Source: Arthrobacter pascens (GTDB taxonomy: Bacteria; Actinomycetota; Actinomycetes; Actinomycetales; Micrococcaceae). From it: 64,000 nucleotides of DNA. The translations under genes were made by a program, and so were the position numbers. How positions within the stretch are numbered: position 1 is the stretch's first letter; the number at the start of each line of letters is the position of its first letter. The stretch is from the NCBI RefSeq assembly GCF_030815585.1, contig NZ_JAUSWY010000001.1, positions 1 to 64,000 of the forward strand, written 5' to 3'. Of the stretch, positions 47,383 to 56,490 are shown in pieces. The notes beneath the pieces were generated by a model. It did not search any database. It saw nothing but the letters and a program-made list of their open reading frames with translations, and was not told where the DNA came from.

Positions 47383-50300
47383 GTGATCACAGTTCTTGCC
47401 GTGCACTTTGCGGTGGCCGCTGTGGCGCCCTTCCTGTTCAGGGCTTGGGGGCGGAACGCCTTCTACGCGTTGGCTGCCGTACCGGGGATTTCCTTCCTCT
47501 GGCTCCTCTTCCAGCATGGCGCCGTGTACTCGGACTCCGGGGCCGCCACCGAGGTCTTCCCCTGGATTCCAGGGCTCAAGCTTGAATTCGCCTTCCGGAT
47601 GGACGCCCTCGCCTGGGTAATGTCGCTGCTGGTCCTGGGCGTCGGCTGCCTGGTGCTTGTCTACTGCGCGAGGTACTTCAAGAAGAAGGACTCTGACCTC
47701 GGCGGCTTCGGCTCCCAGCTCCTGGCCTTTGCCGGGGCCATGTTCGGCCTGGTGGCGGCGGACGATCTCCTCCTGATGTTCATCTTCTGGGAGCTCACCA
47801 CCATCCTGTCCTACCTGCTGATCGGCTTCGCCCGCACCAGGCTTGCAGCACGGCGCTCCGCCCTGCAGGCCCTGATGGTCACCACGGCGGGCGGACTGGC
47901 CATGCTGGTGGGCCTGGTCATGCTGGGCTCCTCCGCAGGCACCTACCGGATCTCGGCCATTCTCGGGCAGGCCCCCGAGCTGGCAACAGGGCCGTCCGGC
48001 GCAACGGTGGGCGCCGCCGTCGTACTCGTCCTGGTGGGCGCCATCACCAAATCCGCGCTGGTGCCGTTCCACTTCTGGCTGCCGGGCGCCATGGCTGCGC
48101 CCACACCCGTGAGCGCCTACCTCCACGCCGCGGCGATGGTGAAGGCAGGCATCTACGTGGTGGCCCGGCTCGCCCCGGGATTCGCCGAAACGGCCTACTG
48201 GCAGCCCATAGTGCTCGGGCTGGGACTGGCCACCATGCTGGTGGGCGGCTACCGGGCGCTGCGCCAGACCGACATCAAGCTCATCCTTGCCTACGGCACG
48301 GTCAGCCAGCTGGGGTTCCTCACCATGGCGGTGGGGCTGGGGACGCCGGACGCCGCGCTGGCCGGGCTCGCCCTGCTCCTGGCCCACGGGCTGTTCAAGG
48401 CCACCCTGTTCCTGGTGGTGGGCATCATCGACCACCAATCCGGCACGCGCGATGTCCGCAAGCTGTCAGGGGTTTTCAGCTCGTCCCGTGCCCTGGGCAT
48501 CGTGGCCGGGATCGGCGCCGCCTCCATGGCAGGGGTGCCGCTGCTGGCAGGGTTTGTGGCCAAGGAATCGGTACTTGAGGCTTTTGTCCACCATGCCGGC
48601 AACGGAGACCCGTGGGGTGTTGTGGTGCTGGCGGGGATCGTGCTCGGCTCCATTCTCACCTTCGCCTACAGCGCCCGTTTTATGTGGGGCGCGTTCGCTG
48701 TGAAGCCGGGAGTGGACCGGACTCCGTTCAAAGCGGTCAAGCCCTCCTTTCTCGTCGCCCCCGCCCTGCTCAGCCTCCTCACCATTGCGTACGGCGCGTG
48801 GCCGGCCCCCGTGGACGGCTGGATCCAGCCGTACGCTGCCCTGTTTGCTTCAACCGCGCCCGACGCCGGTACACCGGCCGGGCAGGCAGGCCACCTGGCG
48901 CTGTGGCACGGCTTGACTCCCGCGCTGGGGCTGACTGCGGTCACCTTCGCCCTGGGCCTGGCGATGCATTATGGGCGCGACGTCGTGGCACGGGCGCAGT
49001 CCCGGGTGCCTGGATGGGTGGACGGTGACCGCATGTACCAGCAGACCATCGGTGCCTTGGACGATATCGCGGTGTGGGTCACCGGGCGCACCCAGCGCGG
49101 TTCCCTCTACTTCTATCTGGCCGTCATCCTCACCGTGGCGTTTGTGCTTCCCCTCACTGCGATGGTCGTGGCCAACAAGCCCCTTCCGGAGGGCCTGTAC
49201 TTCATTGATCCCAACTCGCCCCTCCAACTGGTGGCCGGCGCGGGCATTGTGATCGGAGCCCTCGCCGCCGTCAAAGCCAACAAACGCTTCCTGGCCGTGC
49301 TGATGGTCTCCGTGACCGGCTACGGGATCGCCCTGATGTTCGCGCTCCAGGGCGCACCGGACCTGGCCCTCACCCAGATGCTGGTGGAAACCATCGTCCT
49401 GGTGGCGTTCGTCCTGGCTATGCGCAGCCTGCCCGCCGAACTCCGGGACCGCACCGGCGGCAAGTACCGCGTGGTGCGGGTCATCATCGGGCTGGCGTTC
49501 GGGGCCACCATGATTTTCGCGGCCATCTACGCCATGGGTGCCCGGGTGGCCACTCCGGTGTCACTGGAGTTTCCCCGCCTTGCCTACGAGGGCGGAGGCG
49601 GACTGAACATTGTCAACGTGACGCTTGTGGACATCCGCGTCTGGGACACCTTCGGTGAAATCGCGGTCCTTGCCCTGGCCGCTACGGGCGTTGCCAGCCT
49701 CATCTTTGTCCGCAGCCGCGGCGACGGGATCCGGGTGTCCTCCGCCATTGCGGAAGGCGCTGTGGGCCGGCGCACCAGGGTGGATCCCGGGTCCCGGGAC
49801 GCCGCCACGCTGGCCATCAGCCGGAAGTTTGCCGCGTCCACCCGCGATGCGTGGATTGTGGCGGGACGGACCCTGGCCCCCGAACGGCGCTCCATCATCT
49901 TTGAAGTAGTGACCCGGCTGATCTTCCACTCCATGATCATCTTCTCCCTCTACCTCCTGCTGGCCGGCCACAATTTCCCCGGCGGCGGGTTCGCCGGAGG
50001 CCTGGCGGCCGGCCTGGCGCTCGCCATCCGGTACCTGGCCGGCGGCCGTTTCGAACTGCGGGAGGCCACGCCCATCAGCGCCGGGACGCTGCTGGGGATC
50101 GGACTCGCCACGGCGGCGGCGTCCGGCGTGGTGCCGCTCCTGCTGGGCGGCCAGGTGTTCCAGACGGCAATTATTGAGCTGTGGCTGCCAGTGTTTGGCG
50201 ACATCAAATTTGTCACGTCCACCATCTTCGACATCGGCGTGTACACCGTGGTGATCGGCCTGGTGCTGGACGTGCTGCGCAGCCTGGGCGCGGAGATCGA

Positions 50301-50391
50301 CGAACACTTTGAAGAACAGGCAACGGCGCCTGCCGGGGAACAGGAGCCGCTGGGCGTCCCTGCCGAAACCAGCGCAAAGGGCAAAGCATGA
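47383..50391 (+). CDS. mrpA: Mrp/Mnh antiporter subunit A with fused MrpB domain
   Basis: 1002 residues from a GTG with GGAG eight bases upstream. The N-terminal part is the NuoL/ND5-like proton-pumping core (DDLLLMFIFWELTTILSYLLIG; KSALVPFHFWLPGAMAAPTPVSAYLHAAAMVKAGIY, split into two helices). The C-terminal 150 residues are an MrpB domain (RLIFHSMIIFSLYLLLAGHNFPGGGFAGG). The complex exchanges Na+ or other monovalent cations for protons. This fused A-B form is followed by C, D, E, F and G in the usual order, each overlapping its neighbour. Confidence 0.95.
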   Translation: MITVLAVHFAVAAVAPFLFRAWGRNAFYALAAVPGISFLWLLFQHGAVYSDSGAATEVFPWIPGLKLEFAFRMDALAWVMSLLVLGVGCLVLVYCARYFKKKDSDLGGFGSQLLAFAGAMFGLVAADDLLLMFIFWELTTILSYLLIGFARTRLAARRSALQALMVTTAGGLAMLVGLVMLGSSAGTYRISAILGQAPELATGPSGATVGAAVVLVLVGAITKSALVPFHFWLPGAMAAPTPVSAYLHAAAMVKAGIYVVARLAPGFAETAYWQPIVLGLGLATMLVGGYRALRQTDIKLILAYGTVSQLGFLTMAVGLGTPDAALAGLALLLAHGLFKATLFLVVGIIDHQSGTRDVRKLSGVFSSSRALGIVAGIGAASMAGVPLLAGFVAKESVLEAFVHHAGNGDPWGVVVLAGIVLGSILTFAYSARFMWGAFAVKPGVDRTPFKAVKPSFLVAPALLSLLTIAYGAWPAPVDGWIQPYAALFASTAPDAGTPAGQAGHLALWHGLTPALGLTAVTFALGLAMHYGRDVVARAQSRVPGWVDGDRMYQQTIGALDDIAVWVTGRTQRGSLYFYLAVILTVAFVLPLTAMVVANKPLPEGLYFIDPNSPLQLVAGAGIVIGALAAVKANKRFLAVLMVSVTGYGIALMFALQGAPDLALTQMLVETIVLVAFVLAMRSLPAELRDRTGGKYRVVRVIIGLAFGATMIFAAIYAMGARVATPVSLEFPRLAYEGGGGLNIVNVTLVDIRVWDTFGEIAVLALAATGVASLIFVRSRGDGIRVSSAIAEGAVGRRTRVDPGSRDAATLAISRKFAASTRDAWIVAGRTLAPERRSIIFEVVTRLIFHSMIIFSLYLLLAGHNFPGGGFAGGLAAGLALAIRYLAGGRFELREATPISAGTLLGIGLATAAASGVVPLLLGGQVFQTAIIELWLPVFGDIKFVTSTIFDIGVYTVVIGLVLDVLRSLGAEIDEHFEEQATAPAGEQEPLGVPAETSAKGKA

Positions 50392-50978
50392 GCGTCAACC
50401 TGACCCTCCTCACGGTTATGGGGGCCCTGTACGCATGCGGCATCTACCTGATCCTGGAACGCAGCCTTACCCGGGTACTGCTGGGACTGATGCTCCTGGC
50501 CAACGCCACCAACCTCCTGATCCTGGCCACAGGGGGTTACGCAGGGCTGGCGCCGTTCTATGCCAAGGACATCCCTGCCCAGGACTACAGCGATCCCCTT
50601 CCCCAGGCCCTGATCCTGACGTCAATCGTCATTTCGTTCGCGGTGACGGCCTTTATGCTCGGCATCATTTACCGCACCTGGGTGCTGGCGCGGCAGGACG
50701 AGATCCAGGATGACCTGGAAGACCGCCGCGTCGCCGAGACGCCCAGCTTCGATGCGGAGGACGACGCCGAGATCCCGGTGGAGACGTCCGAGTTTCCGTT
50801 GACCATGCTCGGCAGCGATGGACGCGCGGTATCCGACCACTCCACGGCGGGTGACGCGCCGGAGACCGCCGAGCCAACCATCGTGGCCGGCGTCACGCTC
50901 ACCGCCACGGATGCCTCAGCGGAAGAGCAGCCCGGATCGCAGAACGTCAATCCTGGCCCCGAAGGAGGTGTGAAGTGA
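50388..50978 (+). CDS. mrpC: Mrp antiporter subunit C
   Basis: 196 residues; the NuoK-like core of about 110 residues has three helices (MGALYACGIYLILERSLTRVLLGLMLLANATNLLIL and PLPQALILTSIVISFAVTAFMLG). It is followed by an acidic, hydrophilic C-terminal tail of about 85 residues that standard MrpC does not have. It overlaps mrpA by ATGA and mrpD by GTGA. Confidence 0.94.
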   Translation: MSVNLTLLTVMGALYACGIYLILERSLTRVLLGLMLLANATNLLILATGGYAGLAPFYAKDIPAQDYSDPLPQALILTSIVISFAVTAFMLGIIYRTWVLARQDEIQDDLEDRRVAETPSFDAEDDAEIPVETSEFPLTMLGSDGRAVSDHSTAGDAPETAEPTIVAGVTLTATDASAEEQPGSQNVNPGPEGGVK

Positions 50979-52579
50979 ACATCGCAAGCTTTGCCCCGCT
51001 CGCCGTCGTACTTCCCATTCTCGGCGCGGCCCTGACTTTTGTGCTGATCCGGCACTCACGGGCCCAGCGCACCGTGAGCATCGCACTGCTGTCGCTCACC
51101 CTCCTGCTGGAGTGCCTGCTGCTGGCCTCCGTCTGGGAAGGCGGGACCGCGGCCGTGAACGTGGGCGGCTGGCTGCCTCCGTGGGGCATCGTGATGGTGG
51201 TGGACCAGTTCTCCTCGCTCATGCTGGTGGTCTCTTCGTCGGTGAGCCTCGCCGTGCTGGTCTACGCCACCGGCCAGGGCATGGCCGACGGCGACCAGGA
51301 TGCCCCGGTCTCGATCTTCCACCCCACCTACCTGATCCTGGTGGCCGGTGTGTCAAACGCCTTCCTGTCCGGGGATCTGTTCAACCTGTACGTTGGTTTT
51401 GAGATCCTGCTGACGGCGAGCTATGTCCTGATGACGCTGGGCGGCACCGGTCCACGGATCCGGGCCGGTGTCACATACGTGGTGGTGTCAGTGGTTTCCT
51501 CGGTGCTGTTCCTGATCTCGATTGCCATGATTTACGGGGCCACCGGAACGGTGAACATGGCGGACCTGGCCATCAAACTCGCGGACCTGGACCAGGGAAC
51601 CAAGACCCTCCTGCATGTGATGCTCCTGGTGGCGTTCGGCATCAAGGCGGCCGTGTTCCCGCTGTCCTTCTGGCTGCCCGACTCCTACCCCACGGCACCC
51701 GCGCCCGTCACCGCCGTGTTCGCCGGCCTGCTCACCAAGGTGGGCGTGTACGCCATGGTGCGCACCGAGACCCTGCTCTTTCCTGGGGACACCCTGAACA
51801 CTCCGCTGATGGTGGCAGCTCTGCTCACCATGGTGGTGGGAATCCTTGGCGCCCTGGCGCAGAGCGACATCAAACGTCTGCTCTCCTTCACGCTGGTCAG
51901 CCATATCGGCTACATGGTGTTTGGCCTCGCCATGTCCTCCGTCGCCGGGCTGGGTGCCGCTGTGTTCTACGTAGCCCACCACATCACCATCCAGACCAGC
52001 CTGTTCCTGGTCACAGGCCTGATCGAACGCCGTGGCGGCAGCTCTTCCATTGACCGGCTGGCGGGCCTGGCCAAGTTATCGCCCCTGCTGGCGCTGCTCT
52101 TCTTCGTGCCGGCCATGAACCTGGCCGGCATCCCGCCCTTCTCCGGATTCCTGGGGAAGGTGGGGCTCATGCAGGCCGGCGTCGAGCTGGGCACGCCGCT
52201 GGCCTACGCCCTGGTCATAGGAGGCGTGGTCACCAGCCTTCTGACCCTTTTGGCAGTCGCCAGGGTCTGGAACCGCGCGTTCTGGCGCAAGCCAGCGGAC
52301 GCTGACCACCCGGATCCTGTTCTACTTGCCGCCCGCGGGGATTCGGACAGGGGCCGCCGCGCCGGCCGCAACAACGTCACCCTGCTTCCGCGCACCATGG
52401 TGGGCTCCACCATGGGCCTGGTGCTGCTTGGCGTGGCGCTGACTGTCTTTGCGGGCCCGCTGTTCAGAGTCTCGGACCAAGCTGCGCAGGACATGCTGGA
52501 CAGGTCCTCCTACATCCAGGCGGTGCTTGGCGAGAACGCGCCGGTGCCCCTGGTACTGACCTCCGGAGCCAACAAATGA
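50975..52579 (+). CDS. mrpD: Mrp antiporter subunit D
   Basis: 534 residues from a GTG with AAGGAGG upstream. A NuoM/ND4-like proton-transport subunit: FEILLTASYVLMTLGG, KAAVFPLSFWLPDSYPTAPAPVTAVFAGLLTKVGVYA with the conserved lysines, and GLIERRGGSSSIDRLAGLAK. It pairs with the MrpA core in the hetero-oligomer. Overlaps both neighbours by 4 bases. Confidence 0.95.
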   Translation: MNIASFAPLAVVLPILGAALTFVLIRHSRAQRTVSIALLSLTLLLECLLLASVWEGGTAAVNVGGWLPPWGIVMVVDQFSSLMLVVSSSVSLAVLVYATGQGMADGDQDAPVSIFHPTYLILVAGVSNAFLSGDLFNLYVGFEILLTASYVLMTLGGTGPRIRAGVTYVVVSVVSSVLFLISIAMIYGATGTVNMADLAIKLADLDQGTKTLLHVMLLVAFGIKAAVFPLSFWLPDSYPTAPAPVTAVFAGLLTKVGVYAMVRTETLLFPGDTLNTPLMVAALLTMVVGILGALAQSDIKRLLSFTLVSHIGYMVFGLAMSSVAGLGAAVFYVAHHITIQTSLFLVTGLIERRGGSSSIDRLAGLAKLSPLLALLFFVPAMNLAGIPPFSGFLGKVGLMQAGVELGTPLAYALVIGGVVTSLLTLLAVARVWNRAFWRKPADADHPDPVLLAARGDSDRGRRAGRNNVTLLPRTMVGSTMGLVLLGVALTVFAGPLFRVSDQAAQDMLDRSSYIQAVLGENAPVPLVLTSGANK

Positions 52580-53052
52580 GCCGCCGGCGTATCTCGCTGC
52601 GCCAGGAACTGCCGCTCCTGGTGTGGCTGGTGGTGGTCTGGGGCGCTCTATGGCAGGACTTTAGCCCCGGCAATCTCCTCTTCGGCGCGCTGCTGGCGGT
52701 GGTGGTGGCCAGGATGTTCTACCTGCCGCCAGTGGAACTGAGCGGGCGCTTCAACATCCTTTACGCCGTCCCGTTTGCCGTGGTCTTCCTCTGGCGGGTG
52801 GCGGCAGCGAGCTTCCAGGTCATGTACCTGGCTGTCGCCCGCGGGCCCGAGGTGACCAACGCCGTCGTCGCCGTCCCGTTGCGGAGCCACCAGGACCTGA
52901 TGGTCACCGCCACGGGGCACGTGATTTCCCTCATCCCAGGTTCCCTTGTGGTGGAGGTGGACCGGTCAACGTCCACCCTGTACCTGCACGGGCTCAACGT
53001 GGAAAAACCCGGAGGACGTGGCCAAACTGCGCCGCGAAGTCCGGGCCATTGA
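52576..53052 (+). CDS. mrpE: Mrp antiporter subunit E with a frameshifted C-terminus
   Basis: 158 residues as read, versus about 180 expected. The first 144 residues are good MrpE (ISLRQELPLLVWLVVVWGALWQ; SLIPGSLVVEVDRSTSTLYLHGLNVE). After GTGGAAAAACCC (A5 run 53003-53007, C3 53008-53010) the frame turns into non-family GGRGQTAPRSPGH and stops. Removing one base restores PEDVAKLRREVRAIEAGLIRIMG and a stop at 53120-53122 that overlaps mrpF by ATGA, as for the other subunits. It is either a sequence error or a recent mutation. Confidence 0.9.
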   Translation: MSRRRISLRQELPLLVWLVVVWGALWQDFSPGNLLFGALLAVVVARMFYLPPVELSGRFNILYAVPFAVVFLWRVAAASFQVMYLAVARGPEVTNAVVAVPLRSHQDLMVTATGHVISLIPGSLVVEVDRSTSTLYLHGLNVEKPGGRGQTAPRSPGH

Positions 53053-53122
53053 GGCGGGGCTCATCCGGATCATGGGCACCAGGGAAGAACTCGACGCGAT
53101 CCGGCTGGAGGCCGCAGCATGA
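53011..53122 (+). pseudogene. mrpE: Displaced, out-of-frame C-terminal part of mrpE
   Basis: Translated in the plus-one frame relative to the mrpE start, this segment gives EDVAKLRREVRAIEAGLI, then RIMGTREELDAIRLEAAA and a stop at 53120-53122. That is the expected cytoplasmic tail of MrpE. It is separated from the main frame by a single extra base in the AAAAACCC run. Confidence 0.8.
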
Positions 53123-53397
53123 TGCAGACTGTTCTGGTTGTCACGTCAGTCATCCTTTCGCTGGCAGCCGCCGGTGCCATCATCAGGATTGCCCGCGGCC
53201 CCTCGCTGCTGGACCGGGTGCTGGCTTCCGACGTCCTCCTGGCCATCCTCGGTGCGGCGCTGTGCATCGACATGGCCGTAAACCGGCACCTGAACAACCT
53301 CATGCTGCTGGTGGCGCTGTCCATCATCGGGTTCATCGGCTCGGTGACTGTTGCCCGATTTGTGGCCGACCGGCGGGAGCAGCCCCATGATTCCTGA
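53119..53397 (+). CDS. mrpF: Mrp antiporter subunit F
   Basis: 92 residues with three helices. The family segments RIARGPSLLDRVLASDVL and IDMAVNRHLNNLMLLVALSIIGFIGSVTVARF are intact. A second ATG one codon in could be the start. The ATGA overlap with the corrected mrpE stop supports the annotated start. It overlaps mrpG by 11 bases. Confidence 0.93.
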   Translation: MMQTVLVVTSVILSLAAAGAIIRIARGPSLLDRVLASDVLLAILGAALCIDMAVNRHLNNLMLLVALSIIGFIGSVTVARFVADRREQPHDS

Positions 53398-53803
53398 TGC
53401 CGGCACGATGGATGCGGTCACCGACGCCGTGTCCGCGGTGTTCATGGTGGTGGGTGCCCTGATGTCCCTGGCCGCTGCGGTGGGGTTGCTGCGGTTCCCG
53501 GACCTCATGAGCAGGATGCACGCAGCCACCAAGCCGCAGGTCCTGGGGCTCTTCCTCCTGCTGGCCGCCGTCGGACTGCAGCAGCGGACCTGGTGGGTGT
53601 GGCCGGTGCTGCTGGTGGCCTGGATCTTCCAGCTGCTCACCGTGCCGGTGTCCGCGCACATGGTGGGCCGCGCCGGTTACCGGACCAAGCACCTGCACAG
53701 GGAACTGCTCAGCTCCGATGAGCTGGAGGCCGTGGTGCAGAAAGCAGCCGCCAAAGCGGCCCGTGAGGACGCTTCAGACGGCGGCCCTGTGGACTCGCCC
53801 TGA
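53387..53803 (+). CDS. mrpG: Mrp antiporter subunit G
   Basis: 138 residues from the ATG at 53387, with GGGAG upstream. The MnhG core reads LMSLAAAVGLLRFPDLMSRMHAATKPQVLGLFLLL. A longer frame from 53351 overlaps mrpF too far. It is the last subunit, followed by the inverted repeat at 53809-53871. Confidence 0.92.
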   Translation: MIPDAGTMDAVTDAVSAVFMVVGALMSLAAAVGLLRFPDLMSRMHAATKPQVLGLFLLLAAVGLQQRTWWVWPVLLVAWIFQLLTVPVSAHMVGRAGYRTKHLHRELLSSDELEAVVQKAAAKAAREDASDGGPVDSP

Positions 53804-53808
53804 CCGCT

Positions 53809-53871
53809 GAGTTTTTGTCCGGATAACGCGGCTTCGAGGCTAATTAGCGTGCATTATCCGGACAAAAACTC
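53809..53871. terminator. Perfect 18-bp inverted repeat, bidirectional terminator
   Basis: GAGTTTTTGTCCGGATAA (53809-53826) and its exact complement (53854-53871) enclose a 27-nt loop holding the small palindrome GCTAATTAGC. The right arm ends ACAAAAACTC, so each strand has a T-rich arm. It lies between mrpG and the convergent DUF4235 gene, 6 bp from the mrpG stop. Confidence 0.75.
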
Positions 53872-53910
53872 CGGGGGCGGGCCGGAGAGAACCCGGGCCA
53901 CCAGGAGTTC

Positions 53911-54171
53911 CTAGACGATGTCCTGGCTCTTTGCGAAACGGGTAATGGCGCGCTGCGTGCCACGGTTGGCCAGCACCTGGATGATGGTGCTCACCGAGGC
54001 CGAGATGAGCGCGAACGTCAGGGCAGAACGGAGGCTGGTGGGAGTGTCCTCCTTGCCGGTGGGCGGTTTCCGGCCAGTGGACTTTTCCCACACGGCGTTG
54101 ACCACCTTGGTGCCGACAAGTCCGGCGCCGATGCTTACTCCGGTACCAAGCAGCTTGATGAAGAGGTTCAT
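53911..54171 (-). CDS. DUF4235 family small membrane protein
   Basis: 86 residues. Two membrane segments (IKLLGTGVSIGAGLVGTKVVNAVW and ALTFALISASVSTIIQVLAN) flank a short basic Pro/Thr-rich loop (EKSTGRKPPTGKEDTPTS). This fits DUF4235, a small actinobacterial family of unknown role. It is a single gene between the mrp operon and the glycosidase-like gene. Confidence 0.88.
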   Translation of the reverse strand: MNLFIKLLGTGVSIGAGLVGTKVVNAVWEKSTGRKPPTGKEDTPTSLRSALTFALISASVSTIIQVLANRGTQRAITRFAKSQDIV

Positions 54172-54315
54172 TTCTGGGGACTCCTTGTGGGCGGAAAGGG
54201 ACTGACCTTAGCCTAACGTCCGGAGACCGGGCACCTGCCCGCATACGCGCCGGTTCGCTCTCAGCGTGCAGCTGTGTTTGTGGCAGAGCGGCCCGGCGCG
54301 TCGTCATCCCTCTGC

Positions 54316-56490
54316 TCAGGGCGCGGCCACCAGTCCTTCCCAGGCAACGGTCCAGTCCGCGGGGAAACCGGGCGCATGCCGGTCCGGGCCGTGGTCCCAG
54401 CCGGCCGCCATCAGGGCCGCGGCGACCAGCAGCCCGCCATTTCCCGGCAGGTAAACGGGGAGTGAGTCAGTCTGCCTGTTGTGGCCGTTCGGCAGGGCGG
54501 TGTTCTTCCCGGTTCCCTGCAGGAGGGCGTCGACGGCGGTCTCCGGGTCATCCAGCCGGGCGGCAGTCATGGCCATCACGGGGTAGTCCCAGCCCCAGGT
54601 GCTGTCCCAGTCCCAGTGAGCCAGGACGTCGGCGAGCGTGGCGCACATGGTCTCCGGATCGATGAGGTCAGTCTGCGGAAGCACGCCGAGGGCGCACAGC
54701 ATGGAAGGGTGGTCTTCCCGGATGGTGAACGGCTCGACGTCGATCGCGGCGTAGACGCCGTTGACGGTACGCGGGTGCACCATGCCGTCCGCAACAGCCA
54801 GCCACTTCTCCCTCGGCTCCAGGCCAAGCCGTTCCCCCCACGTGACGGCGACGCGGAGTGCCCACTGCCAGTAGGCCAGCTCAAACGTTGGGTTGGTAAG
54901 GGTGCTGCGGATGGAACCGTAACTTTCCTGGGCGGGGATCAGCGGCGGGCCGAGCTCGAAGCCTCGCTCCGTGGGATGGGCGAAGCTCGCCATGAATTCT
55001 GCGGTTTCGAAAACGATCTCCGCGAACTCCTCCAGCAGCTCGTGGGACGGCTCGGCCCGGTAGGCCAGCTCGGCCAGGTAGATGGGATGCGGCTGCTGCC
55101 AGATCAGGAAGGTGCCGATAGGGCTGGGACTTTCCCGCCCGTCCGGACCTACCTGCTTGGGCCAGCGGACGCCGTCGAACCCCTGTGCCTTGGCCGTCTG
55201 ACGTGCTGATTCCAGGATGGTTCCGTACCAGCGAAGGCTCGGAAGCAGGAGCCCTGTCCGGTTCCAGAGGGCGAAGTGCGCCGTGTGCCACCAGTGCATC
55301 TCCAGATGAAAGCGGCCGCGCCAGGAGTTGCACACCAGCCCGGTCTCCTGGGGCGGCAGGGAGCCTGCGCAATTGATGGCCGTGACGTACTGCGAAAGCA
55401 CGATCCTGCGCTCAAGCTCGGCGGCCCGCAGATCCGCCGTGCCGTGCAGGTCAATGGCGCCGCCGGACCGCCAGAACTGCGGCCAGTAGGCTCGGGAGGC
55501 TTCAATGACCGCGGTGCCGGACGCTGGAGAGTGTCGGTCTTGGCGGGCCGCCGAACCAGCTCCTCGAATGACGCATTCGCCCTGGCCGGTGCTGATGAAG
55601 TGGATGGCCACGTCCAGGGTTTCCTGCCCGCCGGCCGGCCGCAGAAGCAGTTCGTGCTTTGCCACCCGCTCCAGCCGGAGGCCTTCACCAGAGATTTGGA
55701 CTTGGTAGCCGGAGCCGTCCAAGGCGCGGTGCACAGTCCAGTCCTGAGGGCTCCCGGTGCCTGCGGGGTCCGGGTTTTCCAGGATGGTCTTGTGGGCATC
55801 CGGCCTGTTCCAGTCCGCGGCGTCATGCCAGGCGTCCGAGCCGTAGGGGAAGGCCAAGGAGATCATCAGCCCGTCCAGCAGGGCGGGGGATTCCACCCGG
55901 ATGCCCAGCTGGTCCCGGTCCGGGTGGCAGGCTGTGCTGACGCTGACCGGGTGTCCCCTGAGGGTGAAGGTGCTGGTCACCGTCCCTGTCCAGAGGTCGA
56001 GAGCCTGTACGGGGTCAACAATGTCGGCTTCGGTCAGTGGGCTTGCGGACCCGGCGGCGTCGTCTCCGGAAAGGGCGAAGCCGATCCGGCCCAGGTCCAG
56101 GCGGTGCGGGTTTGCCCGCAGCCATGTCTCCGCGCCGGTCGTCTGGTTTTCCCGCCCATCAACAATGTTCCCCACCATGTCCACATACGGGACCTGGCCG
56201 CGCGGGGAATCGTAGAGCACCGTGGAGTCCGCCAGGCTGTAGTCCTCTGCGGCCGGGATGGAATGCCAGCCCCACTGTGATTGGGTACCGAGCAGGGTCC
56301 CGGGCGGAAGCTCGCTGCGGGCACCCACGGGGTAGACGGCGGGGAGGGTCTGCAGACCCGTGAGGTCCATGGTGAAGCAGAATTCGCCGTTGCCCACGGA
56401 CACAGGGCTCCGTGGGTCGAGCATCCGCTGCTCCACGTTGTGGCGGCGGACCAGGGCTTTCCGGTCAATGGCGTTGCGTTGGCTGTGCAT
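54316..56490 (-). CDS. Six-hairpin glycosidase-like protein
   Basis: 724 residues, cytoplasmic (no signal peptide). AGGAGG lies about ten bases before the ATG at 56490. An N-terminal beta domain (VSVGNGEFCFTMDLTGLQTL) is followed by an alpha/alpha barrel region (HWWHTAHFALWNRTGLLLPSLRW; SYGSIRSTLTNPTFELAYWQWAL; DWDSTWGWDYPVMAMTAARL). The layout resembles GH65/GH95-like families, but I cannot name the catalytic residues or the substrate. Upstream at 56592-56614 are LacI-type operator-like sequences, suggesting sugar-dependent control. Confidence 0.78.
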   Translation of the reverse strand: MHSQRNAIDRKALVRRHNVEQRMLDPRSPVSVGNGEFCFTMDLTGLQTLPAVYPVGARSELPPGTLLGTQSQWGWHSIPAAEDYSLADSTVLYDSPRGQVPYVDMVGNIVDGRENQTTGAETWLRANPHRLDLGRIGFALSGDDAAGSASPLTEADIVDPVQALDLWTGTVTSTFTLRGHPVSVSTACHPDRDQLGIRVESPALLDGLMISLAFPYGSDAWHDAADWNRPDAHKTILENPDPAGTGSPQDWTVHRALDGSGYQVQISGEGLRLERVAKHELLLRPAGGQETLDVAIHFISTGQGECVIRGAGSAARQDRHSPASGTAVIEASRAYWPQFWRSGGAIDLHGTADLRAAELERRIVLSQYVTAINCAGSLPPQETGLVCNSWRGRFHLEMHWWHTAHFALWNRTGLLLPSLRWYGTILESARQTAKAQGFDGVRWPKQVGPDGRESPSPIGTFLIWQQPHPIYLAELAYRAEPSHELLEEFAEIVFETAEFMASFAHPTERGFELGPPLIPAQESYGSIRSTLTNPTFELAYWQWALRVAVTWGERLGLEPREKWLAVADGMVHPRTVNGVYAAIDVEPFTIREDHPSMLCALGVLPQTDLIDPETMCATLADVLAHWDWDSTWGWDYPVMAMTAARLDDPETAVDALLQGTGKNTALPNGHNRQTDSLPVYLPGNGGLLVAAALMAAGWDHGPDRHAPGFPADWTVAWEGLVAAP

